Part shown: positions 1 to 8,493 of the stretch, piece after piece | How positions within the stretch are numbered: position 1 is the first letter of the stretch | Layout of the letters: every line of letters starts with the position of its first letter | Source: Actinomycetota bacterium | Lineage (GTDB): Bacteria > Actinomycetota > Acidimicrobiia > Acidimicrobiales > Aldehydirespiratoraceae | Direction of reading: 5' to 3' | Length of the DNA stretch: 64,000 nucleotides | Assembly: GCA_029979265.1 (NCBI GenBank) | Contig: JAPOHW010000015.1 | Span: forward strand, 1 to 64,000 | Position numbers and translations under genes: made by a program | The notes under the pieces: generated by a model | The model's input: the letters and a program-made list of their open reading frames with translations, nothing else | Database searches by the model: none | Told to the model about the DNA's origin: nothing

Positions 1-847
1 CCGCCTCGGTGAGGCCCCGCCGGGTCAGGACACCGGCGATGTGTTTGCGGTAGTTGGTGGAGCCGTGCACATCGGAAGGTGGGTCGAGTTGAGTACACAC
101 GATCTCTGCTGCTACCGCGAATGCGGCCTCACCGGGTGCTTGGCCGATGAGGGCAGCTTCTGCGTCGGCAACCCGAACCGGCGTGCTGTCGGCTCCGAAG
201 AACGAGAGGGCAGCGCTGGTGATCGAGCCGCCGGCAACCTCGATGGTGCACGCGAGGCCGACGAGTGCGTAATCGGCGTGCCGGCGACTGATCTCGACAA
301 CCGCTCCTCCTGCGTCGGGCGACCAGGCGGGAAGGCGTATCTCGGTGAGGATCTCGTTCGGCTCGAGTGCCGTGGTCAGATAGCCCTGGTGAAAGTCGGC
401 GGCAGTGATCAGGCGGGTGCCGCCGGCGGACACAGCAACCATCGTGGCTCCGAGCGCGAGACACACCGCCGGCAGCTCGGCCGCAGGGTCGGCGTGGGCG
501 ACGCTGCCGACGAGGGTGCCGCGCGTTCGGATGGCCCGATGACCGATGTGGGGCGCCGCGGCGGCGACGAGTGGTGCATGCTCAGCGATGGCGGCGGAGC
601 GTTCTGCTTCGACATGACGCACCAACGCACCGATCGTGGTGCCGTGCGGGCCGGCCTCGAGTGTCGAGAGCTCGCCAATACGCCCGATGTCGACGATGTG
701 GTCGGGGCGCCCCAGGCGAAGTGCCAACACCGGCAAGAGGCTCTGACCACCGGCGAGGATCTTGGCGTCGTCGCCGAACTCGGCCAACAGCGCCACGGCA
801 TCGGCCAGCGACTCGGGACGGTGATAGATGAACGGCGGGTTCTTCAC
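1..847 (-). CDS. Molybdenum hydroxylase FAD-binding subunit (CoxM/XdhB-like), partial
   Basis: The reverse strand from a GTG at 847 reads through to the left window edge without a stop, about 281 residues, so the C-terminus is missing. The translation begins with a KNPPFIYHRP-type opening and carries the FAD-site motif AGGQSLLPVLALR and a downstream IGALVRH / GTLVGSVAHADP pattern. These are typical of the medium (FAD) subunit of CO dehydrogenase/xanthine dehydrogenase-type enzymes, which passes electrons from the 2Fe-2S subunit to an acceptor. A GGGAGCAG purine stretch precedes the GTG. The ORF track lists only shadow frames here because this ORF is open at the edge. The large and small subunits presumably lie to the left. 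The substrate cannot be told; a second, complete set of this family is at 22-26 kb. Confidence 0.85.
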   Translation of the reverse strand, partial: MKNPPFIYHRPESLADAVALLAEFGDDAKILAGGQSLLPVLALRLGRPDHIVDIGRIGELSTLEAGPHGTTIGALVRHVEAERSAAIAEHAPLVAAAAPHIGHRAIRTRGTLVGSVAHADPAAELPAVCLALGATMVAVSAGGTRLITAADFHQGYLTTALEPNEILTEIRLPAWSPDAGGAVVEISRRHADYALVGLACTIEVAGGSITSAALSFFGADSTPVRVADAEAALIGQAPGEAAFAVAAEIVCTQLDPPSDVHGSTNYRKHIAGVLTRRGLTEA

Positions 848-904
848 CGCTGCTCCCGGGTGGGGCCGATCGGGGTAGGCGCACAAAGCACGGGCCGGGC
901 AACC

Positions 905-2023
905 TCAGGCATCGGCGACGAGTCGGTCGACCGCGGCGATCGCATCGACATCGAGGATGCCGGCGACAGAGCGCCGCAGGAGCGTGTCGAGCACGAACTG
1001 ACCCTCACCGGGAAGATGCTCGAACTCGGCGTATGACGCAACGCCGTAGATCAGACACCAAGCGATCGAAACGCGGAAGTCGAACCACACCTCCTCCGGA
1101 TCACGATGCACGCCGTGACGGGCGAGCGCAGCCGTGTAGAGGTCGACCAGTTCTCGTTCCCGACCCCCGCGAACCTCTCGTTCCAGTGACTGGCTCACGA
1201 AGTACCCGAGGTCGTAGGCGCCGACCCCCACACCGGTGAGCTGAAAATCGATCATGACGATCTCACCGGCATCGTCGATGAACATGTTGTCGGCCCGCCA
1301 GTCGGCATGAATGAGCGTGAGATCGCTGTGGAAGTGCTTCTGGAACACCGGGAGCAGCTCCGTCCAGCGATTGCCGAAGTCGACCACTTCCGGCGTCAGA
1401 TGCTCGGCGCCGTAGCGCTGGCAGTTCTCCCATCCCCCTGCCATGAACTGCGGAAGGATGACGTTGTAGACCGGATGCTGGATCGCATAGAACGTTTCCG
1501 CCATGCGCTCGAGGTCGGGATGGCTGTGCCAGTGGGCATGCCAACGGGCCAAGGTCTCGACCGCGGTCACCGATTCGTCCCATGTCATGCCATTGATGCG
1601 GTCACCCTGCCGCATCGAGCTGAGGTCCTCCATGACGATGACGCAGCGGCTCTTGTCGTCCGTGATCATCGCAGCGTGGATGGTGGGGACGCGCAGGGGC
1701 GACTGCTCGGCGTGGTCGACGTAGTAGCGGACTTCGCGCTCGTATGCGTTGAGCGCATCACCCATCCCCCGCTGGGCCGGAACATCGATCGGCCACTTGA
1801 TGATCACCGTCGGCGGGCCCTCACCCCCGGCGTAGGTCATCGTTGCCCGGCCGAGCTGACCGATGAGGCCGACACCGACCTGAAACGGCTCGACCGTGAT
1901 CTCGACAACCGCCGTCTCGCCATCGATCGCACCACTGGTGCGCAAGACGGCAGTCATCCATTCCGTGCCCGGATCGAGCATGTCGTCGGGAATCCCGACA
2001 TCGAGTCCTGCGATCTGCCCCAT
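905..2023 (-). CDS. Aminoglycoside phosphotransferase/ecdysteroid-kinase-like phosphotransferase
   Basis: A 372-residue protein kinase-fold small-molecule phosphotransferase. The catalytic loop is HADWRADNMF and the metal-binding motif is IDFQ about 20 residues later. The nucleotide-facing VIVMEDL hinge is also visible. This family phosphorylates hydroxyl groups of small molecules, and the substrate here is unknown. The start was chosen at the internal ATG (MGQIAGLD) rather than the first in-frame start at 2050. The chosen start sits 7 nt behind a strong GGAGG, and the longer N-terminus would be read from the ribosome-binding site itself. The gene lies 57 bp upstream of the CoxM-like gene on the same strand, so the two may be co-transcribed. 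It is divergent from the TauD-like gene. Confidence 0.85.
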   Translation of the reverse strand: MGQIAGLDVGIPDDMLDPGTEWMTAVLRTSGAIDGETAVVEITVEPFQVGVGLIGQLGRATMTYAGGEGPPTVIIKWPIDVPAQRGMGDALNAYEREVRYYVDHAEQSPLRVPTIHAAMITDDKSRCVIVMEDLSSMRQGDRINGMTWDESVTAVETLARWHAHWHSHPDLERMAETFYAIQHPVYNVILPQFMAGGWENCQRYGAEHLTPEVVDFGNRWTELLPVFQKHFHSDLTLIHADWRADNMFIDDAGEIVMIDFQLTGVGVGAYDLGYFVSQSLEREVRGGRERELVDLYTAALARHGVHRDPEEVWFDFRVSIAWCLIYGVASYAEFEHLPGEGQFVLDTLLRRSVAGILDVDAIAAVDRLVADA

Positions 2024-2173
2024 ACATCCTCCTCCGGGGTGGATCACCACCCTCTCACATCATCGTCGGTCATCTCATGGGTTCGGTGCGGTGAATCGGC
2101 CGACCGGCGAACAGATCATCGTTGGTGACCCCGTGGTTCTGACGCAACCACAAGGATCTGCTACGACTCTCGC

Positions 2174-3007
2174 ATGGACATCACCCCTGTCTCCAACGCA
2201 CTCGGTGCCACCGTTTCGGGAATCGACGTCCGCAGCCTCACCGACGGCGACGCGGCAGCACTCGTGGATGCTTGGGCTCAGTACGGCGTGCTCTTCTTCC
2301 GGGATCAGGACCTCACCCCTGACGACCACCTGACCTTCGCTCGGCGCTTCGGCGACATCGACGTCAACCGCTTCTTCACCCCTGTCGACGGATACCCGGA
2401 GATCGCAGAGGTTCTGAAGGAACCCGACCAGCAGCACAACATCGGCGGCGGCTGGCACACCGATCACTCCTACGACCAAGCCCCCGCCCGCGGTTCGATC
2501 CTCTACGCACGCGAGATCCCACCGATCGGAGGCGACACCCTGTTCGCCGGCATGGGGGCTGCCTACGACGCGTTGAGCCCACCGATCAAGGAGCTTCTCG
2601 ACGGACTGGAGGCGGTGCATTCGAGTGCGCATGTCTTCGGGGCACGCACCAAGTGGGCCGAGACCACCGAGGGCAGAATCGGCAATCCCGATGCCGTGGG
2701 AGACGATGTCTGCCACCCGATCGTGGTGGCGCACCCGCACACCGGGCGACCGCTGCTGTACGTGAATCCCGGATTCACGACGTCGATTGCCGGGCTCAGC
2801 GTCGCAGAGTCCCGAGCCATCCTCACGTTCCTGTTCGAACACGGGCGCCGCCCAGAATTCCAGATTCGCTTCCAGTGGGAGCCCGGATCACTCGCCATGT
2901 GGGACAACCGCTCGACATGGCACTTTGCACTGAACGACTATCACGGTCACCGGCGATACCTCCATCGCATCACCGTCGCCGGTGACGAGCTCGTCGCAGC
3001 TCGCTGA
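2174..3007 (+). CDS. TauD/TfdA-family Fe(II)/2-oxoglutarate dioxygenase
   Basis: A 277-residue protein with the full iron facial triad of the family: H95 and D97 in WHTDHSY, H250 in STWHF, plus the 2-oxoglutarate-binding R265 in RRYLHR. H250 to R265 is 15 residues apart, the same spacing as the His/Arg pair of E. coli TauD. Such enzymes hydroxylate a carbon next to sulfonate, ether, carboxylate or amine groups so that the molecule falls apart. The actual substrate (taurine, an aryloxyacetate, an alkyl sulfate or other) is not evident. The gene is divergent from the phosphotransferase with a 150-bp gap and is followed after 53 bp by a luciferase-like oxidoreductase on the same strand, a common partner in desulfonation or C-N cleavage clusters. 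Confidence 0.9.
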   Translation: MDITPVSNALGATVSGIDVRSLTDGDAAALVDAWAQYGVLFFRDQDLTPDDHLTFARRFGDIDVNRFFTPVDGYPEIAEVLKEPDQQHNIGGGWHTDHSYDQAPARGSILYAREIPPIGGDTLFAGMGAAYDALSPPIKELLDGLEAVHSSAHVFGARTKWAETTEGRIGNPDAVGDDVCHPIVVAHPHTGRPLLYVNPGFTTSIAGLSVAESRAILTFLFEHGRRPEFQIRFQWEPGSLAMWDNRSTWHFALNDYHGHRRYLHRITVAGDELVAAR

Positions 3008-3060
3008 GTCGACACCTGGGGCGTGGCACCGCGCCGGTTCTCGACCCTAGGGTTTGCCCA

Positions 3061-4104
3061 ATGGCACTCCGTATCGGCATCCATCCACCAGGGGCCGATC
3101 CTGCGTCGCTCGAGTTCGTTCGCGATGCGGAGCGCCTCGGGATCGACTCGGTCTGGGTCGCTGAAGCCTGGATGTACGACTGCCTCACCCCACTCGCCTA
3201 CCTCGCCTCGATCACCGAGACGCTGCGACTGGGCAGTGGTGTCGTACAACTCGGCTCGCGGTCTCCGGCGATGCTGGCGATGTCGGCACTGTCGCTGCAG
3301 AAGATGTCGGATGGGCGCTTCATCCTCGGCATCGGCACCAGTGGGCCACAGGTGATGGAGGGGTGGCACGGCGTCCGATTCGACAAACCGGTCACCCGCA
3401 CCCGGGAGACGATCGAGATCGTCCGCAAGGCGGTGTCCGGCGAGCGACTCGAGTACGACGGACGGGTCCACCGGCTCCCACTGCCTGACAGCCAGGGACG
3501 ACCGATCCGCTCTCCGGTCGGTGGAACCGAGATCCCGATCTACAACGCTGCGCTTGGTCCGGCCAACCTGCAGTTGACCGGTGAACTGTGCGACGGCTGG
3601 GTCGGTACGGCGTTCATGGCCGAGACGGCCAACATCTACCTGGCGCCGATGCGGCAGGCCGCCGAAGCGGCAGGGAGATCGTTCGACGAGATCGAGATCA
3701 CGGTTGCTGCCGGCCTCGAGTTCACCGACGACGTCGAGGAAGCGGGTCGGCGCCATGCCGCCGGCTATGCCTTCACGATCGGTGCCATGGGTTCATCGTC
3801 GACCAACTTCTACAACCAGTCCTATATCCGCCAAGGGTTCGGCGACGCCGTCGAGGAGGTCCAGCGGCTGTGGCAGGCGGGCGACCGAGAGGCGGCCGGT
3901 GCTTCCGTACCGATCGAGTTCGGCCTGCACACCAACCTCGTCGGCGGCGACGACCAGGTGACCGAGCGGCTCCGGGCCTATCGAGATGCGGGGGTCGACA
4001 CCCTGCGAATCAGCATCCACGGCGATGAACGCACCGACCGACTCGACGATCTCGCCCGACTGCTGGACCTCGTCGAGCGCGTCAACGCCGAGGTGTCGAC
4101 GTAA
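3061..4104 (+). CDS. LLM-class (luciferase-like) F420/FMN-dependent oxidoreductase
   Basis: A 347-residue TIM-barrel protein of the bacterial luciferase superfamily. It has the N-terminal LRIGIHPPG strand, the GIDSVWVAEAW segment, the RLGSGVVQLGSRSPAMLAMSALSLQKMSDGRFILGIG stretch typical of this class, and the mid-protein conserved PIYNAALGPANLQL segment. The family uses F420 or reduced flavin; in actinobacteria this shape is most often F420-dependent, but the cofactor is inferred. It follows the TauD-like gene on the same strand and converges with the SDR at 4150. The substrate is unknown. Confidence 0.88.
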   Translation: MALRIGIHPPGADPASLEFVRDAERLGIDSVWVAEAWMYDCLTPLAYLASITETLRLGSGVVQLGSRSPAMLAMSALSLQKMSDGRFILGIGTSGPQVMEGWHGVRFDKPVTRTRETIEIVRKAVSGERLEYDGRVHRLPLPDSQGRPIRSPVGGTEIPIYNAALGPANLQLTGELCDGWVGTAFMAETANIYLAPMRQAAEAAGRSFDEIEITVAAGLEFTDDVEEAGRRHAAGYAFTIGAMGSSSTNFYNQSYIRQGFGDAVEEVQRLWQAGDREAAGASVPIEFGLHTNLVGGDDQVTERLRAYRDAGVDTLRISIHGDERTDRLDDLARLLDLVERVNAEVST

Positions 4105-4149
4105 CCGACCACGATCCCGGCAAACAGCCGCCGGCATGCTGCTCGGTGT

Positions 4150-4911
4150 TCAGGCGTCGGGCGAAAGACTCGGCGGGAGGCTGAGTTTGGTGGTGCGAGC
4201 TCCATCGACGACCACCACCTGACCCGACACGAACCGGGCATCTCGACTCGCCAGAAACGCAACCGTGGAGGCCACATCGGCCGGGTCGCCGATGTGACCG
4301 ACCGGGTGGAGTACCGCCAGCTCGGCGATGGCCTGGTCACGGTTGGGGAGCCGGTCGAGGTAGTCGCGGTTGAGCGCGGTGTCGATCCAGCCCGGTGCCA
4401 CTGCGTTGCAGCGAATCCCGAGCGGACCGAGGTCGACAGCCATCGCCGCAGTGAGTCCGTGCACGCCGGCCTTCGACGCGGAGTAGGCGGTGTGGAGGGG
4501 GTTCGACCCGATGCCCTCGATCGACCCGATGTTGACGACGGCACCCCCACCGTCGGCCTGGAGCTGAGGCAGCAGCGCCTTGGTCATGAGCCACGGTCCC
4601 CGCAGGTTCACCGCCATCGCCATGTCCCACTGCTCGACCGTCTGCTCGGCAATCGATGCCTCGAACATGATCCCGGCGTTGTTGACGAGCACGTCCACCG
4701 ACTCGCCGACGACCGCAGCGAGGGCTCCGGCCGACAGCTCGGACGTCACGTCGAGTTCGACCCACCGTTGGCGTACGCCGAGGTCACCGGGATCGCGCAG
4801 GTCGCCGACGATCACGTCGGCACCGTCGGCCGCAAGCCGGTCGGCAACAGCTCGACCGATGCCCTGGGCACCGCCGGTGACGACTGCCGTCGTACGTGCG
4901 GAGGGACTCAT
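4150..4911 (-). CDS. Short-chain dehydrogenase/reductase (SDR)
   Basis: A 253-residue classical SDR. The Rossmann motif is TGGAQGIG near residues 12-19, followed by NNAG, the catalytic Ser in NIGSIEG and YSASK containing the Tyr-Lys pair. The C-terminal segment GQVVVVDGA is the usual ending. A D in the VIVGDLRD strand suggests NAD rather than NADP preference. The gene is the last of a minus-strand operon, and its ATG overlaps the stop of the preceding SDR in an ATGA, implying translational coupling. Its role is presumably oxidation of an alcohol intermediate in the amine pathway encoded upstream; the substrate is not identifiable. Confidence 0.92.
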   Translation of the reverse strand: MSPSARTTAVVTGGAQGIGRAVADRLAADGADVIVGDLRDPGDLGVRQRWVELDVTSELSAGALAAVVGESVDVLVNNAGIMFEASIAEQTVEQWDMAMAVNLRGPWLMTKALLPQLQADGGGAVVNIGSIEGIGSNPLHTAYSASKAGVHGLTAAMAVDLGPLGIRCNAVAPGWIDTALNRDYLDRLPNRDQAIAELAVLHPVGHIGDPADVASTVAFLASRDARFVSGQVVVVDGARTTKLSLPPSLSPDA

Positions 4912-5690
4912 CGAGCCGTGTATCCGCCGTCGAGGCTCAGGTTGGCACCGTGGATGTGGCGGGCCGCATCGGAGCAGAGGAAGAGCGTGAGGTCTGCGAC
5001 CTCGGACGGCTCTGGGATACGCCCCTCGGGGATGGAGGCCAGGTTGCGCGCGAACACGTCGTCGACCGTCGTTCCCTCCGGGTGTTCGGAGACGAGCATC
5101 GGCGTGTCGACCGATCCGGGACAGATCGCGTTGATCCGGATGCCCTCCGCCGCATGGTCGAGTGCCATGGCCCGAGTCAGGTTCGTGACGGCGCCCTTCG
5201 ACGCGCAGTAGGCAGCCAGGTTGGCGGAGCCGACGAGCCCACAGGTCGACGAGATGTTGACGATCACGCCACCGCCTCGAGCCCGCAGCGCCGGGATCGC
5301 AGCGCGCGAGAGGAAGAACGTGCCGTCGACGTTGATCGACATGATGCGCGCCCAGTCATCGTCGGACGTGCCCATGGCATCGGCGCGATGGATCACGCCG
5401 GCAGCGTTGATCACGAGGTCGACGCCACCGAACGACTCGACCCCCACGTCGATCAACGCTGCCGCGTCGGCCGAGTTGGCCACATCACCCAGACCCGCAA
5501 CCGCTCGCCCACCGGTCGCAGTGATCGCATCGACGACGGCGACCGTGCGGTCGAGGTTGCGGCCGCCCACCACGACGGCGGCGCCCGACCCGGCCAGTCG
5601 TTCACTGATCGCGGCGCCCATTCCCGACGAACCTCCGGAGACAACGGCGACCCTGCCGCTCAGATCGACCTGCATGGCCACACCACTCAT
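4908..5690 (-). CDS. Short-chain dehydrogenase/reductase (SDR), second in operon
   Basis: A 260-residue SDR with SGGSSGMG at the cofactor site, INAAG, NISST and YCASK catalytic motifs, and a C-terminal LSLDGGYTAR. It is embedded in a 721-residue open frame in the ORF track. Only this C-terminal third is protein-like, since the rest is antisense-type shadow of the FAD oxidase gene. The start is the ATG that overlaps the upstream stop as ATGA. A second possible ATG lies five codons later (MQVDLSG). It is coupled on both sides (upstream FAD oxidase, downstream SDR). Two adjacent, clearly different SDRs suggest two alcohol/ketone steps or two stereoisomers in the same pathway. Confidence 0.92.
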   Translation of the reverse strand: MSGVAMQVDLSGRVAVVSGGSSGMGAAISERLAGSGAAVVVGGRNLDRTVAVVDAITATGGRAVAGLGDVANSADAAALIDVGVESFGGVDLVINAAGVIHRADAMGTSDDDWARIMSINVDGTFFLSRAAIPALRARGGGVIVNISSTCGLVGSANLAAYCASKGAVTNLTRAMALDHAAEGIRINAICPGSVDTPMLVSEHPEGTTVDDVFARNLASIPEGRIPEPSEVADLTLFLCSDAARHIHGANLSLDGGYTAR

Positions 5691-7003
5691 TCTTCGATAC
5701 CGGCCTGGGCTCGGCGCCAACGCGAGTTCATCATCACACCCCAGCGGTTGAACGGATCGGGGAAGTTCCGAGTCGGCTGCGCGCCGCTGGTGAGAAGGTC
5801 CATCAGCGGGTCGGTCAGGCCCATCATGTGCTCGGCCAGGAACTTGCCCGAGATCGTTCCCTTCGCCATTCCGGTGCCCTGGTACACCATGGTCGCCCAG
5901 ACGCCGGGGGCGACCTGACCGCACACGCCGGCACCGTTGCGGCTCAAGCTCAGCGCACCGCCCCACGAGTACTCGAAGTCGACCTCCGGCAGCATCGGGT
6001 ACCGGTTTCGAAAACTCTTCTCGTGGACCTTCTTGACCTTCTCGAGTCCGCTGACAATGTCGCTCTTGCGGCTGAAGGTGTACTGGTTGCGGATCAGGAT
6101 CCGCCGATCGGGGCGCCGCCGGACCGTGGTGCCGGCGGGATGGGCCGGAATGATTGCGTAGTTCTCGTCGCCTCCGAGTCGGTCGACCTCGTCGTCGGTT
6201 AGGGGACGGGTCATCGAACCCCACGTGATGAGCGGAATCAGTTTGTTCGTGAAGAACCCGAACCCCTCGCCGAACCCGTTGGCTGCGAGAACCAGCGATG
6301 GGGTGCGTACCGAGCCTCGGGGCGTGCGCAGCGTGTGGGGCGGGCCGAGGTCGAAATCGACGACCATCGAAGCCTCGTAGACCGTGACGTTGTCGGGCAT
6401 CGTCTCGGCCAAACCGATCACGAGCTGTGCAGGGTTGACCAGCACGCTGTGCGGAGCGTGAAGCCCCGACCGATAGAAATCGGTCCCGAACCGGCGCCGG
6501 CATTCCGCTGCGTCGTACATCCGATAGTCCTCGTCGACCGCATCGAGCGACGCGGCGAAGCCGGCAAGCGTTGCCTCCCCCTTCGACGACGCAGCGGCGT
6601 GGATCTTGCCTTCGCGTCGCCAGTCGCACTCGATGCCCTCGCGATGCACGATCTCGTCGAGCCAGTCCACGCCGGCTCGGTTGAGAGCGATGCCGCGTCT
6701 GGCGTGGGCCGTGTCGTCGGCGAAGCCCTTGGCCCGGATGTTGTGCGCGTGGTCGATGATGAAGCCCGAGCAGCGGCCTGCGGCGTTGTTGCCGAGCCGA
6801 TCGGCCTCGAGCAATACGATCGACTGCTCGGGATCGAGCTCGGCCAGCCGTCGAGCCGCAGCGAGACCGCCATACCCTGCGCCGACGACGACATGGTCGG
6901 CCTCGATCGCCTCGTCGAGGACGTGGGGCTCGGGCTGGGGCCCGAGGATCTCGAGCCACCCGTTCCGGTTGTCGTACGACGGCAGGATCGAGACCCGGGT
7001 CAC
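5687..7003 (-). CDS. FAD-dependent amine/amino-acid oxidase (DAO family, PuuB-like)
   Basis: A 438-residue D-amino-acid-oxidase-fold flavoprotein with the dinucleotide motif GAGYGGLAAARRLAE around residue 40 and an acidic strand end (VLLEADRLG). The NNAAGRCSGF segment follows where FAD contacts are made. C-terminal SWGGALSLSRNGAG and YQGTGMAKGT form the second part of the FAD site. The overall layout resembles gamma-glutamylputrescine or D-hydroxyproline oxidases, which oxidise an amine C-N bond. The gene starts with GTG overlapping the aldehyde dehydrogenase stop (GTGA) and ends overlapping the SDR (ATGA). With the neighbouring aldehyde dehydrogenase it probably forms an amine-to-aldehyde-to-acid sequence; the substrate is inferred only. 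Confidence 0.88.
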   Translation of the reverse strand: MTRVSILPSYDNRNGWLEILGPQPEPHVLDEAIEADHVVVGAGYGGLAAARRLAELDPEQSIVLLEADRLGNNAAGRCSGFIIDHAHNIRAKGFADDTAHARRGIALNRAGVDWLDEIVHREGIECDWRREGKIHAAASSKGEATLAGFAASLDAVDEDYRMYDAAECRRRFGTDFYRSGLHAPHSVLVNPAQLVIGLAETMPDNVTVYEASMVVDFDLGPPHTLRTPRGSVRTPSLVLAANGFGEGFGFFTNKLIPLITWGSMTRPLTDDEVDRLGGDENYAIIPAHPAGTTVRRRPDRRILIRNQYTFSRKSDIVSGLEKVKKVHEKSFRNRYPMLPEVDFEYSWGGALSLSRNGAGVCGQVAPGVWATMVYQGTGMAKGTISGKFLAEHMMGLTDPLMDLLTSGAQPTRNFPDPFNRWGVMMNSRWRRAQAGIEE

Positions 7004-8493
7004 GACAGGTCGATCCAGATCGTCTTGGCCTCGGTGTACTGCTCGTGGGCCTGCACCCCGTTGTCGCGCCCACCGAAGCCCGAAAGGCCGTAGCCGCCGA
7101 ACGGTGTGGTCATGTCGCCCTCGGAGTAGCAGTTCACCGACACGGTGCCGGCCCTGAGCATGCGGCTCGCGAGGTGCGCAGTCCGGACGTTCGACGTGAA
7201 GACCGAGGCGTGCAGGCCGTAGTCGGTGTCGTTGGCCATGGCGATCCCCTCGTCGGCGTGGGTGAATGTCGACACCGACAGCACCGGCCCGAAGACCTCG
7301 TCGCGAGCGACGGTCATGTCGGGGGTGACATCGGTGAAGATTGTGGGCTCGACGAACCAGCCGCCGGACTCTTGGCGGGTCTGCTTACCGCCACACCGAA
7401 GCGTTGCGCCTTCGTCGTTGGCCTTCTCGATGTTGGCGAGGATCTTTTCCATGTGAACCGGTTCGATGATGGCTCCCATACGAGTCGCTGGATCGAGTGG
7501 ATCACCCAAGACCCATTCGTGCATGGCTTCGTCGATGCGGGCCATGACATCGGCGGCGATCGATTCGTGGAGGATCAGTCGGCTGTTCGCCGAGCAATTC
7601 TGTCCGGCGTTCCAGAAGATTGCCTCGCACGCATGTGCCGCGACCTTGTCGAGATCTTCGGCATCACCCATGACGACCATCGGTGACTTGCCCCCACATT
7701 CGAGCAGGACACGCTTGAGGTTCGAATCGGCGGCGTAGCGAAGAAACATCCGTCCGACCTCGGTCGAGCCGGTGAACCCGACACAATCGACCTGCGGGTG
7801 GAGGCCGAGCGCAGCACCGGCCGTCTCGCCGAAACCGGGAACCACGTTGATCACCCCGTCGGGTACGCCCGCCTCGGTGGCCAGTTCGGCGATGCGGATG
7901 GTCGACATCGAGCTCTGTTCGGCAGGCTTGAGCACCAGCGTGTTGCCGGCAGCCAGCGCCGGGCCGATCTTCCAGCCCGCCATCATCAGCGGATAGTTCC
8001 ATGGCAGCACCGCACCCACGACACCGATCGGTTCGCGCACGATGGTCGACACGACCCCGGGGCCCGATGGTGTGGCCATGTCATAGACCTTGTCGGCGAG
8101 CTCTGCGTGCCACATCAGGCAGTTGACCGTTTCCGGCAGATCGATCGTCGAGGTGTCGAAGATCGGCTTGCCGGCTTCGAGTGTTTCCATCACGGCGAGT
8201 TCGTCGGCATGCGCTTCGATCAGCAATGCGAACCGCTTCAGGAGGTTGCGTCGATCGGCCGGAGCCATTTTTCCCCATGGCCCGTCGTCGAACGCCGTGC
8301 GGGCGGCGGCCACGGCTCGGTCGATGTCTTCCGACGCTCCCTCGGCGACCTGGGCGAGTTCCTCGCCGGTTGCCGGGTTGTAGGTGGCGAACGTCGCGCC
8401 GCTGGCGGACTCCACGGAACGGCCACCGATCATCATCCGGGTCGGCGGGGTGACGGAGGCGGCCAACGCCGCAGGATCGAAGTGCAAGCTCAT
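7000..8493 (-). CDS. Aldehyde dehydrogenase (NAD(P)+)
   Basis: A 497-residue class-3-fold aldehyde dehydrogenase of normal length. The general base is E265 in LLECGGKSP and the nucleophile is C300 in NAGQNCSANSR, 35 residues apart as in the family. GFTGSTEVGR is the cofactor loop and PWNYPLMMAGWKIGPALAAGN is the conserved N-terminal signature. The nearest recognisable types are gamma-aminobutyraldehyde, betaine-aldehyde and 2-oxoglutarate-semialdehyde dehydrogenases; sequence alone does not separate them. It overlaps the DapA-family lyase upstream (ATGA) and the FAD oxidase downstream (GTGA). This tight coupling argues that it oxidises the aldehyde made by one of these two neighbours. Confidence 0.93.
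   Translation of the reverse strand: MSLHFDPAALAASVTPPTRMMIGGRSVESASGATFATYNPATGEELAQVAEGASEDIDRAVAAARTAFDDGPWGKMAPADRRNLLKRFALLIEAHADELAVMETLEAGKPIFDTSTIDLPETVNCLMWHAELADKVYDMATPSGPGVVSTIVREPIGVVGAVLPWNYPLMMAGWKIGPALAAGNTLVLKPAEQSSMSTIRIAELATEAGVPDGVINVVPGFGETAGAALGLHPQVDCVGFTGSTEVGRMFLRYAADSNLKRVLLECGGKSPMVVMGDAEDLDKVAAHACEAIFWNAGQNCSANSRLILHESIAADVMARIDEAMHEWVLGDPLDPATRMGAIIEPVHMEKILANIEKANDEGATLRCGGKQTRQESGGWFVEPTIFTDVTPDMTVARDEVFGPVLSVSTFTHADEGIAMANDTDYGLHASVFTSNVRTAHLASRMLRAGTVSVNCYSEGDMTTPFGGYGLSGFGGRDNGVQAHEQYTEAKTIWIDLS

Noticed and set aside
4908-7073. A 721-residue minus-strand fusion protein
   Set aside because: Only the part after MSGVAMQVDL is SDR-like. The rest is Arg/Pro-rich and lies over the well-supported FAD oxidase gene in another frame.
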